Shown in pieces: positions 1-5,824 of a DNA stretch of 6,788 nucleotides (positions are counted from its first letter, which is position 1; each line of letters begins with the position of its first letter). The notes beneath the pieces are model-generated. The model saw only the letters and a list, made by a program, of their open reading frames with translations, made no database searches and had not been told where the DNA came from. The stretch comes from Clostridia bacterium. Its GTDB lineage: Bacteria > Bacillota_A > Clostridia > Peptostreptococcales > Anaerovoracaceae. Where the stretch lies: positions 1-6,788 of the forward strand of contig JAKSSI010000072.1 in NCBI GenBank assembly GCA_024403175.1, written 5' to 3'. A program made the position numbers and the translations under genes.

Positions 1-840
1 CATGGAGACACATCTACAAGCTTTGTTGCAGCCCTTGCAGCTTTTTATCATCAGATTCCAGTTGGCCATGTTGAAGCAGGCCTTAGAACTTTTGATAAGT
101 ATTCTCCATATCCAGAAGAAATGAATCGTCAGATGACAGGAAGACTTGCTGATATTCATTTCTCTCCAACTATTAGAAATAAGAATAATCTTCTTGCTGA
201 AAATGTTGCAGAAGAAGATATCTATATTACAGGCAATACAGTAATCGATGCATTACTTGATGTTGCTGCAAGAGATTACAAATTTGAAGGCGAACTTGCT
301 GAAGTATTTGCAAAGAACCACAGAGTAATTTCAGTTACTTGCCATAGAAGAGAAAACTTAGGAGAATACATGGCAAACATTTTCTCTGCTCTTGCAGATA
401 TTCCAAGAGAATATGAAGATGTAGAAATTGTATATCCTGTTCACTTAAATCCTAAGGTAGTAGAAGCTGCCAATAAATATCTTGGCGGACTTACAAACGT
501 GCATCTTATTTCACCTCTTTCTTATCAACCATTTACAAAGCTTATGCAGGCGTCTTATTTGGTTGTTACGGATTCCGGTGGAATTCAAGAAGAAGCACCT
601 GCTCTTGGAAAACCTGTTTTAGTTGTAAGAAAAGAAACAGAGCGTCCAGAGGCTGTTGAAGCTGGAACAGTTAGACTGACTGGTGTAGAACAGAAAGATA
701 TCTATAACGATATCAAAGAATTATTAGATAGTAAGGAGAGCTACAGCAAAATGGCTAATGCCATAAATCCTTACGGAGACGGAAAAGCCTCTGAAAGAAT
801 TGCTGAAGCGCTAAAGAATTTTGACAAAAAGAATAAATAA
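1..840 (+). CDS. wecB: UDP-N-acetylglucosamine 2-epimerase (non-hydrolysing), 5'-truncated by window edge
   Basis: The reading frame is open from base 1, giving 279 codons before the TAA. It starts at HGDTST, so about 92 N-terminal residues of a roughly 375-residue family lie outside the window; the ATG at 121 is internal, not the start. The enzyme interconverts UDP-GlcNAc and UDP-ManNAc in the cytoplasm, feeding ManNAc into surface polysaccharides, teichoic-acid linkage units or capsule. The catalytic acids known from E. coli WecB (Asp95, Glu117, Glu131, from memory) align without gaps to fragment residues D3 (HGDT), E25 (GHVEAGLRT) and E39 (YPEEMNR). The family histidine is in SVTCHRREN (fragment residue 115). 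The UDP-binding C-terminal half has the typical DSGGIQEEAPALGKPVLVVR. The 3' end overlaps the next gene by 20 bases. In Firmicutes the symbol mnaA is used for the same function. Confidence 0.95.
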   Translation, partial: HGDTSTSFVAALAAFYHQIPVGHVEAGLRTFDKYSPYPEEMNRQMTGRLADIHFSPTIRNKNNLLAENVAEEDIYITGNTVIDALLDVAARDYKFEGELAEVFAKNHRVISVTCHRRENLGEYMANIFSALADIPREYEDVEIVYPVHLNPKVVEAANKYLGGLTNVHLISPLSYQPFTKLMQASYLVVTDSGGIQEEAPALGKPVLVVRKETERPEAVEAGTVRLTGVEQKDIYNDIKELLDSKESYSKMANAINPYGDGKASERIAEALKNFDKKNK

Positions 841-1993
841 AATAATCGCAGTTTTTATTTCGTTTATATTTTGCGCAGCACTAACATGTGCAGGATTATA
901 TCTTGGATATGCCGAAAGCGAAGACCCGGATATTCCAGTAGAACTTAACGGATGCTTTCTTTGTAAAGATATATATTTAGACGGACAACTGTATAATAAC
1001 TGGGAACTTGAAAACCCTATTCTTACTGTTGATGAAACAACATACATTCCTGTAGATAAAAACGGCAACATAAATATAGTAAGTAAAAATGAACTTGTAT
1101 ATGATTTGTCAGATTTAAAAGTAACTGCAGGATATCATTTAACAGTAGATGGAATAAATGCAAACTTAAGAGATGTACTAGTACTTGAAAACGGAAATGA
1201 ATATTATTCATTAGATTTTCTAAAGAAACTTGGAAGAGCAGATTCTGCTTTTTCTGAAATTTCCGGATTGTACATTAGCACAGATGAAATATCTGCAGAA
1301 TCATATATGAAAGAAAACCCAAATGAATCTTTCATTATGGGAAGAGCTACATATATGATGCATGCAAATAAAAGTCTTGAACTTGAAGAAGCTTTAAGAC
1401 TTGAATATCTTTTTAGACATGTTGCGACAACTACATATAACGTAGATCAAAATTTACTTATGGGGGTCGCAAGAGTAGAAAGTAACTACAATGCAAAAGT
1501 AGAAGGTAAGGCTGCTGGCCTTATGCAAATTCTATTTAGATTTGCTTATGGCGCAGGTATGACTCACGATGAAATAATGGAGCCGCATAACAACCTTCAC
1601 TACGGCGCTGATATTTTATCTGCTGCATTAAAAATATTTAAAGACGAAACACTGGCTCTTTGTTCTTACAATATGGGTAGTACTCGCGTAAGAGATTATA
1701 TTACAAATATGAAGAACTCTGAGGCAGAAGAAATCGTATCTGAAGAAATTCTCGAAGCAGAAACTCTTTTAGAGGAATTGCTTGAAGCTGAAGAATCTGT
1801 TGAAACAGAAAATTCTCTAAATGAAAATAATGATTTAGAAGAAATTATTGAACCAGCAGAAGAAGAAATTGAAAGCCCAAAACCACTTAGCACAACTTAC
1901 GCGGAGAAAGTTCAAAACGTAAAAGTAGCAATAAACTTTTGGGCTAGCAAAAATTATTACGCAAAAGAATTCATTGATTTTATAGGAAAATAA
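821..1993 (+). CDS. Secreted lytic transglycosylase (SLT domain) with acidic linker
   Basis: This 390-residue protein starts at TTG 821; a stop at 812-814 limits the frame upstream and no ATG precedes the signal peptide. The only ribosome-binding signal is a weak A/G stretch, so translational coupling to the epimerase gene, overlapped by 20 bases, is likely. Residues 1-31 form a signal peptide (MTKRINK, hydrophobic core, probable cut after GYA). Residues 40-125 look like a copper-amine-oxidase-N-type beta domain (IYLDGQLYNNW, TTYIPVDKNG), a weak match. Residues 190-295 are the SLT domain: catalytic Glu220 in ARVESNYN, then AAGLMQI (231-237) and SYNMG (282-286). Residues 299-352 form a very acidic, glutamate-rich segment, followed by a short basic/aromatic tail. 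The family cleaves the MurNAc-GlcNAc bond of peptidoglycan outside the membrane, making 1,6-anhydro ends. The usual MQIMPxT continuation is replaced by MQILFRFA, so the substrate groove may differ. Confidence 0.87.
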   Translation: MTKRINKIIAVFISFIFCAALTCAGLYLGYAESEDPDIPVELNGCFLCKDIYLDGQLYNNWELENPILTVDETTYIPVDKNGNINIVSKNELVYDLSDLKVTAGYHLTVDGINANLRDVLVLENGNEYYSLDFLKKLGRADSAFSEISGLYISTDEISAESYMKENPNESFIMGRATYMMHANKSLELEEALRLEYLFRHVATTTYNVDQNLLMGVARVESNYNAKVEGKAAGLMQILFRFAYGAGMTHDEIMEPHNNLHYGADILSAALKIFKDETLALCSYNMGSTRVRDYITNMKNSEAEEIVSEEILEAETLLEELLEAEESVETENSLNENNDLEEIIEPAEEEIESPKPLSTTYAEKVQNVKVAINFWASKNYYAKEFIDFIGK

Positions 1994-1995
1994 AC

Positions 1996-2649
1996 ATGGC
2001 ATATAAAGTAAAGCTTGAAGCTTTTGAAGGTCCATTCGATTTGCTTGTGTATCTTATAGAGCACAACAAAATGAATATCTACGACATAAAAGTTTCAGAG
2101 ATTACAGCTCAATATCTTGAATTTATTAACGAGGCAAAAAAGCAGGACGTTTCCATTGCTCAAGAATTTATGGTTCTTGCTGCAGAGCTTATCGAACTCA
2201 AATCTGCAATGCTTCTTCCAAGAGAAGTTACAGGTGAAGAAGATGAAGAAATGGACGACCCAAGAAAGCCGCTTGTTGCAAGAATTCTTGAATACAAGCA
2301 GTTTAAAGAAATGGCATCTTTCCTTGATGAACAAGCAGAAGTTACTAGCCATATGCGTTCAAAGCCTCAGGAAGATCTTTCTAAGTACACAGGAGAAACA
2401 GAAGAAATTCTTACTGGCGATATGGATAGTTTTGCAAAAGCATTCTTGGCATTCCTTACACGCAAGCAGCGTATAGAAGAAATGCATAGAACTTACGAAA
2501 GAATTGCCAGAGCAAAGATGTCTTTGGAAAATAAAATCAATCAGGTGGTTGGTTTCTTTAAAGATAGAAAGAAAATGAAGTGCAAAAGAAGGAGATTTGT
2601 TTGGGTGATGTGTTGTCTCTTCTTGAACTCTTGCGTCAGCATAGTGTAA
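1996..2649 (+). CDS. scpA: Segregation and condensation protein A, N-terminal part (frame broken before C-terminal domain)
   Basis: ScpA is the kleisin subunit that bridges the two heads of the Smc dimer and recruits ScpB, organising and segregating the chromosome. The ATG at 1996 has AGGA eight bases upstream and lies two bases after the previous stop. Residues 1-75 are typical: VKLEAFEGPFDLLVYLIEHN, then MNIYDIKVSEIT and AQEFMVLAAELIELKSAMLLPRE, the Smc-neck-binding helices. An acidic stretch (EEDEEMDDP) and the ScpB-binding middle follow. From about residue 194 the sequence becomes non-homologous (CKRRRFVWVMCC...) and stops at TAA 2647. The expected winged-helix C-terminus is present one frame back and ends at 2768. 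Joining the two frames gives about 257 residues, within the normal range for ScpA. The break is either a real mutation, a sequencing or assembly error, or, less likely, programmed slippage. Confidence 0.9.
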   Translation: MAYKVKLEAFEGPFDLLVYLIEHNKMNIYDIKVSEITAQYLEFINEAKKQDVSIAQEFMVLAAELIELKSAMLLPREVTGEEDEEMDDPRKPLVARILEYKQFKEMASFLDEQAEVTSHMRSKPQEDLSKYTGETEEILTGDMDSFAKAFLAFLTRKQRIEEMHRTYERIARAKMSLENKINQVVGFFKDRKKMKCKRRRFVWVMCCLFLNSCVSIV

Positions 2650-2768
2650 GAGCAGAACAAAAAGAACGCTACGGCGATATTACTGTTGAAAGAATTGAAC
2701 CAGGCGAATACGTAGAGAAAAACGAATTTGAATTAGACGAAACAGCAGCACCAGCTGCAGAGGCATAA
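2568..2768 (+). pseudogene. scpA: ScpA C-terminal winged-helix fragment, displaced into the -1 frame
   Basis: This frame is open from 2568 (after TAG at 2565-2567) to TAA at 2766-2768. It encodes the missing end of ScpA: DVLSLLELLRQHSV followed by AEQKERYGDITVERIEP, the kleisin winged helix that binds the Smc head (compare the usual TFLALLEL...QEE.FGDI). An alanine- and glutamate-rich tail of about 25 residues follows. It has no convincing independent start. GTG 2580 has no Shine-Dalgarno sequence. TTG 2601 lies six bases after AAGAAGGAG (2586-2594), so reinitiation is conceivable, but it would begin inside the domain. The most natural reading is that it is continuous with the upstream part through a -1 shift somewhere between 2566 and about 2582. 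scpB starts one base after its stop. Confidence 0.82.
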
Positions 2769-2769
2769 A

Positions 2770-3402
2770 ATGACAAAAGAAAAAATTAAATCAGCAATAG
2801 AATCACTGCTCTTTGTTTGGGGCGACCCAGTAGAAGCAAAGGTAGTTGCAGATCTTTTTGAAATCCCTGTATCTGATGCAGTTAAGATGTTTAGAGAACT
2901 TGCAGAAGATTATGAAGAAAGAGGCGCAGGTCTTTGCATTAGAGAAATGGAAAAGAGTTTTCAGCTTGTAACAAATCCTGAAAACGATGATTACATTCAG
3001 CGTCTTTGCACTCCAGTAAAGAATAAAAAACTTTCTCAGTCTTCGCTTGAAGTATTGGCTATCATTGCGTACAAGCAGCCAGTTACAAAAGCTCAGATTG
3101 AAAATATTAGAGGTATTCGTTCTGATAGAATTCTTGAAGGCTTAATGCTTAAAGGCCTTGTTGAAGAACTAGGAAGAAGTAGTGCCATAGGAAGACCATA
3201 TTTATACGGAACAACTAAAGAATTCTTAAGACTCTTTGGTTTTGAATCTCTTAAGGATCTTCCTGAAATAGAAGAAATTGATGAACTTATTGCTGCAGAG
3301 GATGAAGAACTTGATATTCCACTTGCAGATCAAATCGCACTTCAATTGGATGGTGAGGCGCCGATAATGCCAGTGGAAGAAAATGAGTCACAAGAAAACT
3401 AA
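2770..3402 (+). CDS. scpB: Segregation and condensation protein B
   Basis: ScpB is a cytoplasmic dimer with two winged-helix domains that binds the middle of ScpA and is part of the Smc-ScpAB condensin. The protein has 210 residues, normal for the family. The first winged helix spans about 5-80 (KIKSAIESLLFVWGDPVEAK, a typical opening). The second spans about 86-160, with the hallmark LSQSSLEVLAIIAYKQPVTK, then IENIRGIRSD, LEGLMLKGLVEELGR, GRPYLYGTTKEFLRLFG and SLKDLPE. The last 40 residues are acidic and probably disordered. ATG 2770 has AGAGG six bases upstream and follows the scpA stop by one base, so the two are probably translationally coupled. The 3' end overlaps the next gene by 20 bases. 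Confidence 0.97.
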   Translation: MTKEKIKSAIESLLFVWGDPVEAKVVADLFEIPVSDAVKMFRELAEDYEERGAGLCIREMEKSFQLVTNPENDDYIQRLCTPVKNKKLSQSSLEVLAIIAYKQPVTKAQIENIRGIRSDRILEGLMLKGLVEELGRSSAIGRPYLYGTTKEFLRLFGFESLKDLPEIEEIDELIAAEDEELDIPLADQIALQLDGEAPIMPVEENESQEN

Positions 3403-4030
3403 AGTTAGAGAAGTTTATAGAAAAGTTCCAATCTTAAGAAGAATAGAACATTTATCAGTCTTCATGGCAGTTGTTTCTATAGGTATGGTTTTGAGTGGAT
3501 TAGCACTTGCTGCTATGTCTGCCAATGAAATATTCGTACTTATTCATGAAGGTGAGGGGCACGGGCCTGAAGTTGCTGCTTGCATAAAAGAACTTGCAGA
3601 AGGCCTTGTAATGATTATTCACTACACATTGGTTACCAAATTCTTAATTGACTCTCTGCACGAAGGAGTTCCTTTCACACATGAAGGAGCTAAGGAAATT
3701 AGAATAATCGGCTGGGAAACAATTTTACTTCCTCTGCTTGTGCAAGTAATTGGAATAATTGCTCACATTGGAATCGCAGACCCAAGAGAAGTATTTGGGG
3801 TTGAAGCATTTGAAATTATGATGGGCGTTATTCTGCTCCAAACTGGTTATGTTATCGAATACGGAACAGAACGTATAGAACGTGCTCATAGAGGCCACGA
3901 AGCTATTAGATATATTAAAAAGAAGTATCCTGATATTATCGAAGAAGCTAAGCAGGCTCTTATCGAAGAAGGATTTGACGAACATGACGTTTATGATGGT
4001 ATCCATTGGTACGATAAAGATGAAGGTTAG
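3383..4030 (+). CDS. DUF2975-like four-helix membrane protein
   Basis: This 215-residue integral membrane protein has no known function. ATG 3383 lies inside the end of scpB, with GGAAGA immediately upstream, which suggests coupled expression. After a basic N-terminus (SHKKTKVREVYRKVPILRR) I see four hydrophobic segments at about 24-45, 67-90, 107-130 and 143-160. Between helices 2 and 3 is a cytoplasmic-type loop LHEGVPFTHEGAKEIRIIGW; the GxPFT pattern in this position is characteristic of the DUF2975 family, which is how I place it. The C-terminus (about 161-215) is charged and soluble, ending in an acidic EEGFDEHDVYDGIHWYDKDEG, longer than in simple family members. The first loop contains HEGEGHGPE. 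The position after scpAB is physical linkage only and does not show a role in chromosome segregation. Confidence 0.8.
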   Translation: MSHKKTKVREVYRKVPILRRIEHLSVFMAVVSIGMVLSGLALAAMSANEIFVLIHEGEGHGPEVAACIKELAEGLVMIIHYTLVTKFLIDSLHEGVPFTHEGAKEIRIIGWETILLPLLVQVIGIIAHIGIADPREVFGVEAFEIMMGVILLQTGYVIEYGTERIERAHRGHEAIRYIKKKYPDIIEEAKQALIEEGFDEHDVYDGIHWYDKDEG

Positions 4031-4052
4031 TCGAACTGTTTGAGGAATTAGA

Positions 4053-4316
4053 ATGAACGAAGTAACATTTATTATAATAGACTTTTTAGGACTGCTTCTT
4101 TCCATGGCATATTTTGCAATTGGACAGAAAAACAGTGCAATGCTTACACTCCTTATATCTTTACTTATGCTTGTAAAAATAACATGGGTTAGATATATAG
4201 GAATGGTTCTTCTCGGATTCATTGCAATTTGCTTTATCTTGTTTAGAACAAGATTGGGCGCAATGCTTTTAAGTATTTTCGGATTAGACCATGCCGGAAG
4301 AAGAAAGAGAAGATAA
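4053..4316 (+). CDS. Small three-helix membrane protein, function unknown
   Basis: This 87-residue protein is not assigned to a family. ATG 4053 has GAGGA six bases upstream, a good ribosome-binding site, and follows the DUF2975-like gene by 22 bases. It is almost entirely hydrophobic: helices at about 4-23, 28-45 and 46-65, separated by a short polar turn (GQKNS) and by TWVRY. A fourth amphipathic stretch (RLGAMLLSIFGLDHAG) ends in the basic tail RRKRR, which would sit in the cytoplasm. It is the last gene before a strong terminator, with no promoter visible ahead of it, so it belongs to the same transcript as the preceding membrane protein. It could be a partner of that protein, but this is inferred from proximity alone. 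Confidence 0.75.
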   Translation: MNEVTFIIIDFLGLLLSMAYFAIGQKNSAMLTLLISLLMLVKITWVRYIGMVLLGFIAICFILFRTRLGAMLLSIFGLDHAGRRKRR

Positions 4317-4328
4317 AATATTTAAATC

Positions 4329-4361
4329 AAAAAGCTGGCTTTTATAAAAGCCAGCTTTTTT
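4329..4361. terminator. Bidirectional intrinsic terminator between convergent genes
   Basis: A perfect 14-bp stem (4329-4342 pairing with 4347-4360) has a GCTGGC/GCCAGC core and a TATA loop. The A-rich left flank and T-rich right flank supply a U-tract on both strands. It lies 12 bases after the small membrane protein gene and just beyond the stop of the opposing flavin reductase gene (4372), so it can end transcripts from both sides. Confidence 0.93.
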
Positions 4362-4371
4362 AATGCTATAT

Positions 4372-4938
4372 TTACTTTTCTTCCTTAAGTTTTTTTCCGC
4401 AACTGAATGCTCTTGCTGCAACTTCGCCAACCTTAAGATAATTGCTATTTGCAATGTCAAAAGTAAGGAACTTGCCCTTTGCTGGGTCGATTCTGTCTTT
4501 TGTAAGAATGCTTTCGTCTGCAGATGCGTTTATAATTTCGCCGAAGAGATGGCAGTGTTCTTCATCGTAGGAGATGAGTTCGCATTCAAGGCAAACAGGA
4601 AGTTCTTCGATGATTGGTGCGTTTACTTTTTCAGATTTTCTTACATGAAGTCCGGATTTTGCAACCTTGTCAGGAACATCGTTTGCAGAAACGATTCCAA
4701 GGTAGTCACAAGCTTCCATATAATCTTCTGTTGCCATGCTTACAGTGAAAGCTTTTGTCTTAAGAAGATTCTTTACTGTTTTATGAAATGGAGATAAGCA
4801 GAGGAAAATCTGTGTGTCGTCTCCAACACCTCCCCATGCTGCGTTCATAATATCTGGCACACCGTTTTCATCGTATGTTGCAATCATAAGAACTGGCTGA
4901 GGGAATATCATAGGTTTCTTTCCAAAATCTTTTCTTAT
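4372..4938 (-). CDS. Flavin reductase-like FMN-binding split-barrel protein, probable ATA start
   Basis: This protein resembles flavoredoxin and other flavin reductase-domain proteins, which bind FMN and pass electrons from NAD(P)H or other donors. Family features are the PQPVLMIATYDENGVPDIMN opening, NAAWGG, FLCLSPFHKTVKNL, KAFTVSMATEDYMEACDYLG and PVCLECELISY. The first ATG is at 4911 (179 residues), but the frame continues upstream with conserved-looking codons for RKDFGKKP. A perfect AGGAGG at 4945-4950 is six bases before ATA 4938-4936, exactly where family members have their initiator Met (MKK..G.K...P.PV). I therefore extend the gene to 4938 (188 residues). Starting at 4911 instead would use a weaker GGAAAG and lose part of the first strand. 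The Shine-Dalgarno sequence overlaps the NAD kinase stop, implying one transcript. The exact substrate is unknown. Confidence 0.85.
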   Translation of the reverse strand: MRKDFGKKPMIFPQPVLMIATYDENGVPDIMNAAWGGVGDDTQIFLCLSPFHKTVKNLLKTKAFTVSMATEDYMEACDYLGIVSANDVPDKVAKSGLHVRKSEKVNAPIIEELPVCLECELISYDEEHCHLFGEIINASADESILTKDRIDPAKGKFLTFDIANSNYLKVGEVAARAFSCGKKLKEEK

Positions 4939-4944
4939 TGTTTT

Positions 4945-4950
4945 CCTCCT
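4945..4950 (-). promoter_or_regulatory. Shine-Dalgarno AGGAGG deciding the flavin reductase start
   Basis: This is a perfect anti-16S match on the minus strand. The codon six bases downstream is ATA (4938-4936), not ATG, GTG or TTG; the nearest in-frame ATG is 33 bases beyond the site, too far to be served by it. It also contains the last two bases of the upstream NAD kinase TAG stop codon (4951-4949). Confidence 0.8.
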
Positions 4951-5746
4951 ATAAGATCTTTGATTTTACTTTGCTCCAGAAACTGTAGCCTTTTCTTCTT
5001 ACGATTTGGATATCAGTTTGAGCAAGTCTAATTGAAATTTCTTTTATGTCGCGGACAATATTATCTTCACCATCTACAACGATAATTGTATCGTTTGCTT
5101 CTAGAGGTTTAATTCTAATTTCTTGGCTACCTGGAAGAAGAAGGCTTGAAGTGAAACTTCTATAAGCGGTGTTATTTCCTGGTGCCATTGGTGTAATCTG
5201 AAGAAGGTTAAGGGCAGGGTCTACAATGCTGCCGCCGAGTGCGTAATTGTAAGCAGTACTTCCTGCAGAGGATGATATAAGAATACCGTCACCGCTGAAG
5301 TTTTCAATAAAGTTATCTCCAATGGATACGCCTAAATGAATAAGTCGGCCGTAACTATTCTTTCTTACAAGTACGTCGTTGAGCGCTGGAGTAATTATGT
5401 GTTCGCCATCTGCAGCATAAACAATGGTTTCAATGCTCTTATGCTTTTGAACCATAAAATAGCCAGTTTTACAAAGCTGTACAGCTTCTTCGATTTCTTC
5501 TGCCTGAAGTTCTGTAAAGAATCCGAGATGTCCGGTATTAATTCCAAGGATAGGTACAGATGCAAAGTTAATCGCTTTAAGCGCCTTAAGGAAACATCCG
5601 TCGCCGCCAACAACAATAACCATATCGGTATCAGCTGAAAAATTTTCTTGAACTTCAAAATCTTCGTTAAGAAGCATAGCTTTAAGTTTTGCTACTAAAT
5701 CGATAGATTCTTCATTTATATAATTGTAAATAAAAATCTTTTTCAT
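4949..5746 (-). CDS. nadK: NAD kinase (ATP-NAD kinase)
   Basis: NAD kinase phosphorylates NAD to NADP in the cytoplasm, using ATP or polyphosphate, and is the sole route to NADP. The protein has 265 residues, the length of the short Firmicutes PpnKA type. Visible motifs are GGDG at 47-50, the phosphate-donor loop; INTGHLGFF at 69-77; ALNDVLVRK at 121-129, equivalent to the NE/ND NAD-binding motif; and the glycine-rich signature FSGDGILISSSAGSTAYNYA at 150-169, followed by LGGSIVDPALNLLQITPMAP. ATG 5746 is the only sensible start (MKKIFIYN, first beta strand). There is no good Shine-Dalgarno sequence: only AAAG four bases upstream, within a region that may not be transcribed. It is followed directly by the flavin reductase-like gene, a plausible redox-cofactor pair. 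The older symbol is ppnK. Confidence 0.95.
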   Translation of the reverse strand: MKKIFIYNYINEESIDLVAKLKAMLLNEDFEVQENFSADTDMVIVVGGDGCFLKALKAINFASVPILGINTGHLGFFTELQAEEIEEAVQLCKTGYFMVQKHKSIETIVYAADGEHIITPALNDVLVRKNSYGRLIHLGVSIGDNFIENFSGDGILISSSAGSTAYNYALGGSIVDPALNLLQITPMAPGNNTAYRSFTSSLLLPGSQEIRIKPLEANDTIIVVDGEDNIVRDIKEISIRLAQTDIQIVRRKGYSFWSKVKSKIL

Positions 5747-5754
5747 GATGCTTT

Positions 5755-5763
5755 ATTATATCA
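5755..5763 (-). promoter_or_regulatory. Extended -10 promoter for the NAD kinase operon
   Basis: On the minus strand the sequence reads TGA followed by TATAAT, a perfect extended -10 element (TGnTATAAT). A good -35 is not obvious: TAACAA (5783-5778) is 17 bases upstream and TTGTAA (5786-5781) is 20 bases upstream. Extended -10 promoters can work without a good -35. The predicted transcript start is near 5748, about two bases before the ATG at 5746. Confidence 0.6.
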
Positions 5764-5778
5764 TAGAGACATTTTTTT

Positions 5779-5787
5779 TGTTACAAT
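5779..5787 (+). promoter_or_regulatory. Possible extended -10 promoter for the acetyltransferase gene
   Basis: TGT followed by TACAAT fits TGnTAnAAT. It follows a run of eight T and would place the transcript start near 5794, about 30 bases before the ATG at 5825. No convincing -35 hexamer is present. The -10 overlaps the left arm of the inverted repeat at 5781-5800. Confidence 0.4.
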
Positions 5788-5800
5788 ATCGTTATTGTAA
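5781..5800. repeat. Perfect inverted repeat, candidate operator between divergent genes
   Basis: The arms TTACAATA and TATTGTAA are exact reverse complements separated by TCGT, giving a 20-base palindrome. It covers the predicted -10 and start region of the acetyltransferase promoter and the -35 zone of the NAD kinase promoter, so a dimeric repressor bound here could affect both. It does not match an operator consensus that I can name with confidence. As RNA it would form a weak AT-rich hairpin without a following U-tract, so it is not a terminator on the + strand. Confidence 0.55.
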
Positions 5801-5824
5801 TAAAGCCTGTAGGGGAATTGTTAT

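Noticed and set aside
881..915. Lipoprotein signal in the transglycosylase
   Set aside because: The cysteine in AALTCAG lacks a small residue at -1 and -2 in the usual lipobox pattern. A signal peptidase I site after GYA fits better.
2580..2768. Separate small gene starting at GTG 2580
   Set aside because: It has no ribosome-binding site, and its sequence is plainly the ScpA winged helix. It is treated as the displaced end of scpA rather than an independent gene.
3725..4222. 165-codon minus-strand open frame
   Set aside because: It is antisense to two + strand membrane protein genes that have ribosome-binding sites, and it has no recognisable domain.
4363..4797. 144-codon + strand open frame rich in Cys and Phe
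   Set aside because: It is antisense to the flavin reductase-like gene, which has clear family motifs. Its composition looks like a reverse-complement shadow, and it begins at the terminator.
5372..5380. ND instead of NE in the NAD-binding motif of NAD kinase
   Set aside because: As I recall, ND also occurs in this position in other bacterial NAD kinases, so it is not evidence of altered activity.
5781..5800. The palindrome as an intrinsic terminator
   Set aside because: The stem is AT-rich and weak, the run of eight T lies on its upstream side in the + direction, and no transcript is expected to end there because both neighbours are divergent.
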